In this document: piece after piece, positions 11,631-23,253 of the stretch
Layout of the letters: the number at the start of each line of letters is the position of its first letter
Numbering within the stretch: position 1 is the first letter of the stretch
Source of the DNA: Isoetes taiwanensis
Lineage: Eukaryota > Streptophyta > Lycopodiopsida > Isoetales > Isoetaceae
Assembly (NCBI GenBank): GCA_021234155.1
Contig: JAJEKV010000131.1
Coordinates: forward strand, 1,537,288-1,601,287
Direction of reading: 5' to 3'
DNA length: 64,000 nt
Notes under the pieces: model-generated
Database searches by the model: none
What the model saw: the letters and a program-made list of their open reading frames with translations, nothing else
Told to the model about the DNA's origin: nothing
Made by a program: the position numbers and the translations under genes

Positions 11631-12090
11631 TCAACATGCATGGATGTAAAGCATATGAATGCTTTGTAATTTCAACTTGTCTTGAATACAAAACCTATCT
11701 TGTAATCTTTTCATCATGCCCATCCTCTCGAGGCACTCATTGTATCCTTTTCTTCCAAGAGGTTTGGTTGAAATGTGCTTCCAATGCTTGATCATGATTT
11801 TTCCTTCCTCCACCTTTCCTCTAGAAAAGTGACATTGAATCCAAATATGCTTTGCCTTAGTGAAGTTGTTGGGGTTTTTTAACCAAGCACATAACTGCTT
11901 TGTTATCATTAAAAACCATGGGAGGTCTTTTCTACTCTGCTCCTATCTTCTTCAATGCCCTAACCAGATGTCTTCTTTTGAAGAAGATATGGCCATATAC
12001 TCGGTGCTTCTGTCTTTTACGCCTTTTACTTGATGAATTGAGTACTTCTCCTTGCGTTTAAAACAGGGCGGCTTCTCATTTTTCTATGCT
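11631..12090 (-). pseudogene. Ty1/copia RNase H C-terminal fragment (copy A)
   Basis: On the minus strand, frames encode (A)PEYMAICAASKEDIWL, then VFNDNKAVMCLVKNPNNFTKAKHIWIQCHF and KVEEGKIMIK...KPLGRKGYNECLERMGM. This is the classic end of copia pol (AEYMAxxxAxKExIWL ... CDNQSAIxLxxNPxxHxRTKHIDIxYHF ... FTKPLGRxxFxxxRxxLGM). It lies upstream, on the minus strand, of the protease/integrase fragments, so it must come from a different copia copy. Frameshifts interrupt it. Confidence 0.7.
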
Positions 12091-12583
12091 CCAATTCCCT
12101 TTTATATTCGCATTAATATAGTCCTCCAAGGGTAGAAGACGATTGTCTTTGGTCTAACAGATGCCAAGACATGTGGTATATTTCATATAGCTGAGAATGT
12201 GCTTCATGACCAACGTGAAGAACTGGCATTTTCCATGTGTTGACTCACTATCATCACACTTTCTGCTGGCTGGCTGCAGACCATGACATGCATGAGGACT
12301 CCCATGATGCTTCGATACAAAAGATTGTGAATTGTATCTTGGAGACTAATATCTTGTTGAGATTATGACCTGTTGGTAACAACAGAGATGCTCTGTAGTT
12401 TGAAATGAGTCACATTACATCTTCTTTGTAGAAAATCAGTGGATTTGGACTTATGCAGAAGGATAGTGCTATCAATTTGATTTTGAATCATCTGCATCGC
12501 TAAGAATATATGAGAGATCCCAAATTTGTCATGTTTTAAAGAAGTAAAAATTCATACAAAGCAATTCTCTACAAATGGCTCAC

Positions 12584-12714
12584 AAGGCTCCCAAAGGCAA
12601 TATAGATCAGTTTCTCCCCAGCTTGTAGCCAAGTTAAAAGAGACTCAGGAGGCGTATAGTTTATTGCAAGATCAAGAAAACAATAGCCCAAGACATCACT
12701 ATGGGGACACCAAT
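12584..12714 (-). pseudogene. UGT80-like sterol glucosyltransferase exon (copy A)
   Basis: This 131-bp minus-strand exon reads DWCPHSDVLGYCFLDLAINY then TPPESLLTWLQAGEKLIYIAFGSL, a close match in pattern to UDP-glucose:sterol 3-beta-glucosyltransferases (WGPxVDVVGYCFLxL...PPxxLxxWLxxGxxPIYIGFGSM). It is bounded by a good acceptor (TTGATTTGCAG) and a donor (GTGAGC), and its phase matches the preceding exon (12,973-13,168). The enzyme transfers glucose from UDP-glucose to membrane sterols. No later exons were found downstream, where copia sequence occupies the intron side, so this is probably a gene relic. Confidence 0.72.
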
Positions 12715-12972
12715 CTGCAAATCAAGTATATATGATGTTCAGATTATGTACATCTAAACTTCTAAGGAAACTCGCATATCTCATGGTCTTGATTTAATTC
12801 CTGATTGATTATGCATTTGTTCTAATAGAAATAAAAGAGGGATGGCCATTGAAACAATATGATAACATGTCCAATGTCTATCTATTTTAGTGGCTTGAAA
12901 AGATAAGCTACATCAAAGGCTACCATTTAACAACAGGTGGTAACAACGAGTCATTAAGTTAAAACAGTGTAC

Positions 12973-13168
12973 CCTTTGGCTTCAGAACAACATGGGGACT
13001 CCTTATGTAACAAGTTGGAAGGTGTGATATCGGCCCATGTGCTTTGTTGAAATAGGAGCCAAGCCAGAGTCTTAACTTCTTCTTCTGGAAATCATTAATC
13101 AACCCCCACGTCCCCCATTAGATCATAGCGTCAACTACTTGATCAACAACAAATAACAGTAACAAACA
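12973..13168 (-). pseudogene. UGT80-like sterol glucosyltransferase exon, upstream (copy A)
   Basis: Minus-strand exon reading VVDQVVDAMI, then a TAA (13,118-13,120), then WGTWGLINDFQKKKLRL and HGPISHLPTCYIRSPHVVLKPK. The family has a continuous segment of the form VDxxIWWGIRxxINDFRKKKLxL...ISHLPTGYxWSPHVVPKPxDW, so the length is right and the stop replaces an expected Trp. The exon ends in phase 1 before a GTACAC donor, exactly compatible with the next exon starting with AT-TGG (Asp-Trp). It is uninterrupted here but split by a 1.8-kb insert in copy B. Earlier exons were not found. Confidence 0.72.
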
Positions 13169-16100
13169 CTGTACATAAAAGGGACGCAAATTTTGCCTTC
13201 GATAGGGCAGAGACTTACAAGATATCCAATAGTGCTAACAGTGCCCACTCTGAAGAGAAAAACATCCATTCTTGGCCTGCCTTTGCTGTTCATTCACCTC
13301 TACATAGATTGGTTGTGCTTTTACCATAGTCATAATCACAATAGAATCGACGTGCTAATGCAGGACGACTCAGATTGGTGGAAGCCAACCCATTTGCCTC
13401 GCATCGACTAATGGAGAGTGGAGAAACCTATATACTGTCCAATTGATACTTTGGATGGTACAAAGCAGAATATACCTCCAACTCAATATCAAAGCAAGGG
13501 TTCACCCTTCGAGCAACCCAAAAAGAAATGCAGTAGTCAAAATAGCCATCTAAAATTGAGCATGTACAAGGATGAAGCAGCGGAGTGCCAGGAATTTAGA
13601 TTTAGATTTTTTTTTTTTTTGTCTTCATTCTTTATGTTATTTGTTGTTCAATCACTTGTGCTACATGACAGTCTGGAAAAATGTATAATATAGTGATCCC
13701 AACTCGTCGAAATTCATAAAACCCTTTTTGCCATTAAGTAAGTCCTGGGAGTGTGATCCCAAGGACGAATTATAAGAATCCATCCAAAATATGAAGGAAC
13801 TCTTGGATATGAACTCTGTAATTTTTTAGATTAGACGGAAAAGGTGAGTGCGAATACTGCAATCGATGATAGGAAGTATATATGAGGCAGACTATAGGTG
13901 TTAAGTGTATATGGAGGATAAATAGCCAAAACGTGGGAATTAGGAATGGTGGAACATAGGGGACAGGGTGACAGCAAACATCTAACATCTGATATTAAAA
14001 CAACTAACATGACAATATTAAAATAATAATAGTCCAATTAGGCAGCTAACATCTAACATTCGAACATCTAATATAAACAATACCAAAATAATAACAATAT
14101 GATTAGGCAGATGTGTAATCCGAGTGCATCAACATGGGAGATGCAGTAAAATGAACCCACTGGCGAATCAAGTTAGGGATAGTTAGAAATAATTATTGCC
14201 TATTAGCAAGTATGTGTAGACAGTATGAAAAGGCACACAAAAAAAACGTAAAAACAAGGGTAAACACAATGGGCGAAACGGAATACGGAATAAGGGTCCA
14301 CACTCAGTCGTACACCAGGATACCGAGAGGTTCCAACCCAGCCAGAGATTATAAGGACAAGGTAATCCGACCAACATGGCAGACATTGATTCAGATCCCC
14401 AGTATACAACAATGGAAAGTGTGGAATGTTTTTGATCACGAATACTCGGTAAAAATGAATACAAGATAAACGACGGGGCAGTGAGGTCTTTTCTCCACCG
14501 TGCACCAGGATAGCAAGGGTTCAACCCACCAACTGGTATCTGTCAATCCATAAGTTGAGAATATCAATACCCGTCAAAAACGACCAATGCAAAACGTCTT
14601 GAAAAGGAGAAACAATCCCCGACTCTATACATGCAACAAATCTACAACACAGATTTAAAAGACACAGAATGGCCAGGACACCAGTAATAAAGGCAGATAA
14701 ATGCCAGAAAAACTGGAGGGCATCAACCACAACAGCCAAAACAATACCTCGCGACTAAGGACTCAGATACAATCCGAAATCACCTGCACAATCAACATAG
14801 GAGGACGGGGAGAATCATTTTTGGAAGAGGTAATCTGAACAGAAAATTTGAAATGAACGAAATTTGAATAGTGAATGGGAATACCGTTGGAACCCATGTA
14901 CTATAGAAGTAGATGCCAGGATCAGGAACCAAAATTGGGAAACTAGACCGAAGAAGGAGGGAGTGTAGGCGCTTTCTGCTTTTTCGTGTAGCCAGATCAA
15001 CAAAAGGGGTTAGAAACAGATGGCGAAAGCAACAGGAGCAATACAACAAAAGAAGAGTGAGGCTTAATCCTCAATTCAAGATACTCCCAAATGAATACAA
15101 TTTTGTCCCTTAGAACTGACCCATCCTTGTCAAACACAATTGCTTAGCCTTCCAATCCAAGATGATGCCTCTTCAAACTTGAAAGTTCAAAGCTAGCTTC
15201 ATACAAGTAATTTAAGCTAAAGGAAAGATATATATCGATAGCTCCAATGCGGGGACCCTTCTAAGATTCAATTTAACATACCGCCGAGTCTAGAACTAAC
15301 TCAAATATTATGAGTATACTACATATCCAATTCAATATAATAAACGTAATGCAGTTAATGCAACTTTTCATAAAGAAGGTACGTGCCATAGAAAAAAAAA
15401 AACCACCATTCCAAAGAGATACTCAGGTCGAACTAGATATGTAATCTCTCAAGACTTCTTGGGTGGCCAAATCCAAAAAGTAACAAGCAAAATACATAAT
15501 CAAGTCCCCCAGTCTGGGTATCTTATAGCTAGGTAACATACTTAAGTTGATACAAGGGATCCCATAAGAATTATAATCCATGGTACAGAGAATTCCTCTA
15601 CGAGTTCATCCAATGACATTGAAGTATCCTAGGCTATACACTTGGCCTCTATATTTAGCCTACTTCCATACATATTACCCCATCACACTGGTTAGTCTTT
15701 CAACAAGATTTTATAGGCATCAATTGCCTTTAATTTCAATGAAGCTCTTACTTCATGTATTTCGTTCACAACTTCAATCCTTTGACTGTATCCTTAATCA
15801 AGTAATGCAATCACCATCCCTCCATTAATTTACAATCACTTCTAGCATGCCAAATAATTACAATACATGGAAGCACCATTACTAGATGTGCTTACAACTC
15901 TTTTATTACATTCCAAGATTTTCAAAAATGGCACTTCCCATATCTATACATTCCCCTCTGCCTTTATCTCATGTCTGGGCTTTATCTGACAACTCTTTCA
16001 TTCAACTTCATGGCTTACCTACTACCACGATTAAATATGTTATTCCTCTATTCATCGTCTTCTTCTTCCTTATCCATAAGATAGATAACATTGTTCAATC

Positions 16101-16690
16101 TTGGCCAATCAATTCTTCAATCTGCCATAATTTAAGTGGATATCATTCTCTAAATATAAATGCGTAACCTGACCACTTTGTTCCATTAAGTGCTTTCTTA
16201 TACTTCAAGAATTTTTTCAAGGCCAAGAACTTTTTCAAGGCTATCATCGACTATTCTAGCCATAACCCTAAGGCCAACAAATTTATAGATCTCAAGTAGG
16301 ACCATGATGTAATCATGACATTTCCTTCTATGTCACACATCTGCTATTTACACATGAGCTTCAATCTGACTATCATGCCAATCTTATTTTATAACCATAT
16401 CTAAGCTTTCTCAAAACTTGTCTTAGAACCACCGTGTTGTAACCTTATCCAACCATAGCCTGAATGCTATCAACTTAGCAACTTATTGTTATTTTACCAC
16501 TGGATAGCAATATATAGATGCTGCCTGGTTTTCTCAATTTTTAGCTTCAAAAGGATGCACCTAACATCACATCAAAATCTTATTCATCCGATATGGTGAG
16601 ATGAACCTTCCCTGAATATCATAGGCATTATATATCATGCACTGCTTATTCCAAATTTTCTTGCCACCAGAGTATACTACTATGAGATCA
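13169..16690. other. Unassigned AT-rich stretch (copy A)
   Basis: No convincing gene was seen. It contains a poly(T) run (13,605-13,620) and a stretch of repeated AACATCTAACAT-type motifs (13,980-14,075), and the rest is featureless. Frames on both strands are short and match no family I know. The corresponding stretch in B is 41,260-44,790. Confidence 0.4.
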
Positions 16691-16699
16691 CATCTACAC

Positions 16700-17558
16700 C
16701 AGGGTAATAAAGAGAGGCTAAAACTCGCCAAATGGCGATTTTTTAGACCTTTACTAAAATTTCGTGGCTAAAGTTTGTAAGGGTCATTTCTTAAAAAAAA
16801 TAAAAAAGTAGCCATTCCAAAATGGGAAAAATTTTGGACGTTCAGGGTTTAGCCGAGATTTACTGCGGCATTGGCGTGCTGAATCGCCTTCCCTGAAGCT
16901 GATTAGGCGTGCCCAGATCAATTCAAATAGCCATGTCTAATCTATTCAGATACATCTTTCATTTAGGAATCGCCATATTGAAGAACCACGACCATTACAC
17001 TATTGCAATGTTAACATTGAAAAAAACTCACACCTTTTTTATTATGTTTGCTATTTCCATTCACATAACATACAATGTAGTTCGTCACCACGACCATTAC
17101 ACTATTGCAATGTTAACATTGAAAAAAACTCACACCTTTTTTATTATGTTTGCTATTTCCATTCACATAACGTACAATGTAGTTCGTCTGAATATGGAAG
17201 ATTGTCAGACCCAACCCCATGGTTAGATATGCACCATCATCATGATCTTTTTATTGTTGTTGGTACCCACAGATACACGCACATTATCACTTCTCTTTAA
17301 ATATATCAACTAAAATACGCATGATAACTTGCTTAGTTCAACAGTTGCCGTTTAGTTACCACCAACAAAGACAAAATTGCCAACATAAGGATTTTTAAAT
17401 TATACGAACTTTATAATTTCGCCAAGTGGGAAGAAAACTAAAGGGCTTGACTGTATCACATTTCGCCAAAAAAAAAAATGTACGGACTCTTGTTTTTATA
17501 GCTTTAGCCAACCTTTATTTGGATACGAAAACATTTAGGGTCCTTAAAATTTACCCTG
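16700..17558. mobile_element. Mutator-like (MULE-type) non-autonomous element, copy A only
   Basis: The 859-bp element starts CAGGGTAA and ends TTACCCTG, and is flanked by perfect 9-bp direct repeats CATCTACAC (16,691-16,699 and 17,559-17,567). Copy B has an uninterrupted site (about 44,793-44,800), so this insertion, or a clean loss from B, postdates the duplication. A 9-bp duplication is typical of Mutator-like elements. No transposase is encoded. Inside lies a 102-bp tandem duplication. Confidence 0.8.
16985..17188. repeat. 102-bp tandem duplication inside the MULE-like element
   Basis: Units 16,985-17,086 and 17,087-17,188 are identical except for one visible transition (CATACAATG versus CGTACAATG). 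Because 102 is divisible by 3 it creates a repeated peptide in one frame, but there is no sign that it is coding. Confidence 0.9.
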
Positions 17559-17887
17559 CATCTACACTATAAGGAGTGGTTACCAAAGTGAAACGCAATA
17601 TCTGTAACTTAGTCTCCCTCAAGCATCACTTCCATGCTATGCGCACATTGGCAACCCTAAATCAATGTTAGCCCCTTGATAACATACATTTTCTAGCTTA
17701 TCTGCTTTGCAAGATAGAAAATCAACCAAGATTATAGAAATATCATGTAATCAATTTCACATACCTTCATAAAACAATTTGTCACTCCTCCTCTGAGGCC
17801 ATCATCTCCACATAATACTATTAGCATAATCCAACAACCTCAACTTGAATCTAGACTTCGCCATCATACATCCAAGGATCCAACTAT

Positions 17888-18290
17888 GCTCTGATACCAA
17901 CTATAACGGGCCTGGCCAGTTAACCTTTATGGTAACTGGAGATCCCGTCAATCTTGACCATTAGATCTACTTAAGCTTAAAAACTTAAGAAATTAACTCA
18001 TGCATCTACAACAATAACACTTAGTAAAGAATTTAATCTTTGTACATATTCTAAGGTTCCAAACATGTACTTGCCCATTACTCAGCAATATCCCCGTACA
18101 CTATGAATGATCTTAATGATCGTAACTTCAAGCCCATATATAATAATAATAATAGTAATAATAATCAAGTTTATTGAATAGCAATCCACACACTTCTACT
18201 CTCGCCTTTCCAAAGCTTGGCTATTTCCCGGAGCATCTCACACCTCTGCTTACACCATCAACCACGGGGTTAGTCACACGGACTAAGTGG
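17888..18290 (-). mobile_element. Minus-strand LTR retroelement edge with iMet-type PBS (copy A)
   Basis: The plus strand reads GCTCTGATACCA (17,888-17,899), which is TGGTATCAGAGC on the minus strand, the standard plant primer-binding site complementary to initiator tRNA-Met. Two bases further on, TATAACGGGCCTGG begins what should be the 5' LTR of a minus-strand element (expected TG start, here TA). The LTR's outer end, its partner LTR and any gag-pol were not found, so the right coordinate is arbitrary. Confidence 0.5.
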
Positions 18291-20300
18291 GGATCGGGAA
18301 TCTAGGATGTGTAGCATCAACAATACAAAGCATTAACCTAGAACAACAGCCTAACCTTACCGTAGCCTCACCCCTGCAATCCAAGTAACTAGTCCAACAA
18401 GCTGCCAAGATCTGTGATCGACCCTGGCCCCTTGACAGTCTAATATACACATTTGTGTATGGTACGTATATGGGTTGTACTATATGTACTTGTGGCATGC
18501 ATGCAGCATGGGCTCATGTAAACAAAGGGTTTACAAAATAAGACAATTTTGGGAAAGAGGGCTTTTTGCAAACGTGAAGCTATGAAGCTATGGGAAGGCA
18601 GGAGCTTGGAAGGATTGCACCGGGAGGATTGTTGAAGAAAGGACATTGGAGCTTGGAGACTGCAGCAGATCTTCTCTTATCAGGTGGGGTTTTCACGGAT
18701 TCAAGTGAGTTATAAGCTGCTATGAATCATTAGATGCATGCTTTGGTATTGATTTCCTGTGTAATAGCTATGGTGAGAGCTGTTGATGCTTTGGTAGAGC
18801 AAGTTTTGCGGCATGAATTGTAGAATTAATTGAGAAATCATGGGTTACATCAACGGCTTAACCTGCAGCAGAATTGCCTCAATCGGATGCTAAGCTTAGG
18901 GAAGCTTCTTAGAAGAACCAGGAACAGATGGATTTGGCTTGCTAAGAAGTCGAATTGAAGGAATCCAGGGCTGATTTGATAAAGTCAGAGGTTGGTATGG
19001 TCATTCCATAATACAGAAAGGTGATCCAACTGCCTTAGATCAGACCCAAATTCATGGCAGAGGTCGAAATTGCATGATAGGGGCCGATTTGGGCCTCAGA
19101 AGGGCCGATTTACCCCAGACATAGTGAATCAGGGACTGGTTGGATTATTTTTACATCGATTGCGGAGCTTTCCAAGTGCTGAGATTGAATGCGAAGAGGC
19201 TTAGATTCAGTAGGAAACAGGTCGAAATTGATGCTAAAGGATAATTTGAGCTGGAATCAATGATTTCATGGATGAATTGGAGCTATCAGGATGGGTCAGG
19301 AATCAAGTGGAACAGGCCGAAGCTGCTCCTAAAGAGTGAGCTGGGGAATTTACATGCCGATTTGGGCATGGTGCAGGCCGATTTGGCTGTGGGTCACCTG
19401 TATCAGGAGGATGGATGCCAAGAAAATGATCCGAAGGCAGTCTACGTGCCCTTTGTTCGCTTCTCTGTAGCTTTTTGGAGTTTTTCTTTGCTTTGTTGTT
19501 TATATTTGGAATTGATAATTTGTTGCTTGTTAACCAAATGTTATTTTAAGATACATCAAGATAAGAAAGGGCACATGAAAGTATAAGGTGTTGGGATCTA
19601 GCAGGCCATCCACCGAGTAAGTAAAGGCAAGCTTGGGTAAAACAAAGGGACGGAAAAATGTAAGAACTTGTATTGCTCTTGAATTTACGTAATAAGGAAT
19701 AACATGTAATTTAAGACTAATAAGTCTAGAACTCTTGAAAATTGGTCATTCTTGGCTTCTGTTGGTGAAGGCTAGCCTAGAGGTCAGTTGACAGAAGTTA
19801 TATGCAGTTACGGTCATAAGACCCTGTGGATTTTTAAGCTGGAAGTGCGGGTTTTTGAGTTTTTACATTAAGACGCACTAATAAGTCCTTAGCTATGGAA
19901 AAGCAGGTTTTTAATGGAAATATTAAAAACCTTAACTAATAATTTTAAAGAAGGAAAGCATGTTGGAACTTTGGAGACCTGGAGAAGTTGGGGCCGAGAG
20001 AGTAATATGAGGTATATGGAGTGTCCAGATGAGGCTATGGCATGGAGCAATACAATAAGACTTCAAGAACTTCTTGGCACAGATGGATAAACAGTTAGAA
20101 GCAAGAATTCCAAGGATGGATGCACTGAATGCCATCGTGGAGATGACCAACCAGAATACGGAGAAAATCACCCGCATGGGGGGAAGAATCGAGGCGATAG
20201 AGAAGACAGAAGAGGGGATACAGTGGAGGATTAAAGAGGTCAAAAGTCGCATTTAATTAAAGTGGGTCAGATCTCGACGTTTGGGACTCAGACTGAAAAG
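17910..20300. other. Unassigned stretch between LTR edge and purine tract (copy A)
   Basis: Nothing firmly recognised. Motifs of the form GGCCGATTTGGG and AGGTCGAAATTG recur (19,065-19,385), and a short frame at 20,074-20,256 (MAQMDKQLEARIPRMDALNA) looks like a coiled coil of the sort seen at gag N-termini. The B counterpart (about 45,530-47,520) has the coiled-coil frame broken. Confidence 0.3.
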
Positions 20301-20391
20301 GGACTCATACTAATTTTTTTTTTTTTAATTGAATGCTTGAATAGAATTTTTTCTTAATAAAACAACAATAACATTTACAAAGAACAATCCG

Positions 20392-20775
20392 AGAAAAGAA
20401 GGGGAGATGGTGGAGAAAGAATGGTAGGAAGGAAGGGGAGATGGAAGGGAGGGAGGGACCGAGGGAGGGAGGCAAAGGAGCAGGGGAGAGGGAGGAGGCA
20501 GGGGAGAGGTAGGAGAGGCAGGGGGAGGGAAGAGAGGTAGGGGAGAGGGAGGGACAAGCCATGGAGAGGGGAGGGGTTTAGGGAGAGGGGCAAAGGGCCA
20601 GCCATAGAGAGGGAAGGGGTTTAGGGAAGGGGCAAAGGGGCAAAGAGAAAAACATGGCAAAAGAAGGGAGGGAGGGACGGAGGGAAGGTTGGGCAAAGGG
20701 GGGAGTGTTAGGAGCAAAGGGAGCATAATGATGCAAGGGGCAACGAGAGTTGGAGGGGGAGAGGATCTCCCCTTC
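20392..20775. repeat. Purine (GA/G-rich) tract, copy A
   Basis: About 380 bp of plus-strand purine with many GGGAGGGAGGG and GGGGAGAGGG runs, which could form G-quadruplex or triplex structures. It is flanked on the right by AT-only sequence (20,775-20,900). The long open frames on the opposite strand are a composition effect. Confidence 0.8.
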
Positions 20776-22732
20776 AAAAAATAAATAAAAACTAAATATT
20801 ATAAATTAAAGAAAAAATTAAATCTCATATTAAAAATAAAAATTAAATATTACATAATAAAAATAAAAATAAATTATTACTAAATCAAATTCTAGAACTA
20901 GAATTCTCAACCTTCTCGACTCACTATTCGAAAAGGCATAAAAGTCGTGGAAGCCCACCGCCTTGCCTTTCCCAAAGCGCAGAGGAGAGGGTAGCAAAAT
21001 GTGGATTCTACCTTACCTTTTCTTGATCCTGTTTCTTGATCAATGGTATGCAGATAAAACTTGGCATTATCCAGGCTTGTTTCTGCTCTGTTCCATGGAT
21101 GTTTGCTTTAATTTTACAAGATGTGAAGGCAAATCCGAGTTATTTTTCTATAATTATGACATTCCATCGCCTCCGGTTAGGTTCTTTTCAGAGCTCAGAG
21201 CGGCATGCTTGTTTTTGTATTTTTTGATAATGAATCTGGTCGGCCAGATTCCCAGCGGTTCGGGGCTCTTCTTAATCTTCTTAATTACGATAATAAATCT
21301 AAATTCCCGCCGTTGGGCTCTTCTTAATCCAAGCAGAGACTTGCAAAGCCCAAGCCTTTGCTTTCCCAATCTTGTGAGCGGGGAGGGTAGCTATGGTAGC
21401 AAGAAATGATGTTATCAGAGCTCAAGAACTCAAGAAATGCAGTTAGGTTCTTTTCAGAAATGCTCAAGAAGAGCTCAAGAAATGTGGAAGCAGAGCATAG
21501 GGTAGCCATGGTAGCAGCGGGAGCAAGAGCAGCAGCTACTCATGCCGCTCATAATAATCTTCACCAAGTGCCCTCCAAATGCAGTGCTAGATCCAGTGAT
21601 GAAGTGCTTGGGCGATAATGAGCCCCTGCTTCTCATCGCAGACATCCTCTGCTACCATGCAGTTCTGCAGTACCTTGATATTCCCCCTACTTTGTATCAG
21701 ACCACATTGTTCTCACCTCTTTCTATCAGAACACAGGCAGAAAAATCGGGCAGCCTCTTCAAGATTTGACATGCGATTTGCCATATTACAAGAGCTACCC
21801 CGGTTTTTGGACCCGTGGAGGGGGTGTCTTTTGCAGCCTACTTATCAATTAATCTTCAAAACTCAGAACAATAAAGCATCTGGAACTGTGAAAATAATAG
21901 AAGAAATTAAGGAGGAACAATCTAACAAATTGGTTAAGAAGATCTTTGACACGTGTTAATTGGACATAAATTGGAATCCAAGCAAAAGAATCACGAATCC
22001 AATGATCAAAATCTGCTACCTCTATCCACAGGACATCCGCACCACCTTTTTTAAAGGGAGGAAGAATTTGTATTCAAAAGATTGGAAGGATACACACATA
22101 AGTAATCCCTCAATGCTTAGATAAAAATTCACACCATTGCATCTTCCTTGGAAAGACTACTATAGGAGAAACTCAACATCTTCATCTTTCGAATTTCAAT
22201 GCAAGAAATAAAGTACTAGTCAGATAAAATGAAGCATACGGTGTCCATTACAACATCTAAAGGACTGCCATAAGCAAATCTTATACCATAATCCCGATGC
22301 TGCCAGATCCTAGAATATATCAGTGCCTTAGCAAGAATACCCATTCTTAGACATATCAGTAGTTGAGTGATCTTGGCATAACAGTACCCAAGAACAAAGA
22401 TAGGAATTTTTTGAAGCGAATCATCCTGCCCGAATGGGAGACTGGCCTATAAGGTGGAAAAGAAGAGTTTGTCATCAAGATTCAGGTTATGGATAGGAAA
22501 TATTATGTAGTTTTTGCAGTGAAAACCATTTGGTCCGAATGAAATTTCTTGAAATGAATTTTATTATGCCATTACCTTTCACTCTTTCTTACTAGCAGAA
22601 AGATTCAGCCTTTGCAATTGATGATTAGAAAGATTATGTTTGGGTCCGAAAAACTATGCAGATGATTCCAGAATTACTGATATGGAAGAGGTAGTGAGAA
22701 AAGGATATGTGGCAGCAACTAAGTGGTCTTCT

Positions 22733-22933
22733 CAAGCACTGTTATGCTTGATCCATTTGGATTTCATCTGCTCAAATACTACTATGTTTGAGCAAATGCT
22801 TTATCAGATATTGATATGCCCGATTTGAGCATTCAAGCACTCACGATTAACGATCCATTTGGATTTTATCTGCTCAAATACTGCAATGTTTGAGCAAATA
22901 TTTCACCAGGTACTAATATGCCTGTTTTGGATT
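22733..22933. repeat. 101-bp imperfect tandem repeat (copy A)
   Basis: Two units of 101 bp (22,733-22,833 and 22,834-22,933) share GATCCATTTGGATTT and CTGCTCAAATACT. In copy B the same pair lies at 49,984-50,084 and 50,085-50,185. Confidence 0.7.
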
Positions 22934-23253
22934 CTATTTGGCTGGTCATATAGATACGAGACTTGGCTTTGCATGCCCAAGGTCATATATCTTCTTTATT
23001 ATTTCAGTTTTCCAGACTATCTGCATATTCTACAGATTAAGATGTATCCTTTCGTGAGCCTTTGGCTCTTCTGGATTATCTTGCAATTCCTGGTTGTGTA
23101 TTTTTGTGCTTAAAGTTTATATGATATTGGAGCATTCAATAAGTTTTTCTGAATCAAGAGAACAAAGATGTTGAGTCTACTCCTATAGTAGTTCCCTTAC
23201 TGTAATGAAGCATTGTGTCTTTTTATATAATACAAAAAAAAAAAAAAAAAAAA

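Noticed and set aside
14183-14524. 113-codon minus-strand frame
   Set aside because: No family resemblance, and the frame is broken by small indels in copy B.
16909-17226. 105-codon frame with a repeated peptide
   Set aside because: Created by a 102-bp tandem duplication inside a non-autonomous element. No coding signal otherwise.
20325-20777. 150-codon minus-strand frame, repeated at 47,559-48,011
   Set aside because: Proline/leucine/serine product of a purine tract on the other strand, a composition artefact.
20963-21409. 148-codon hydrophobic frame (MPFPKRRGEGSKMWILPYL...)
   Set aside because: AT-rich and hydrophobic by composition. The frame changes in copy B after small indels and no family is recognised.
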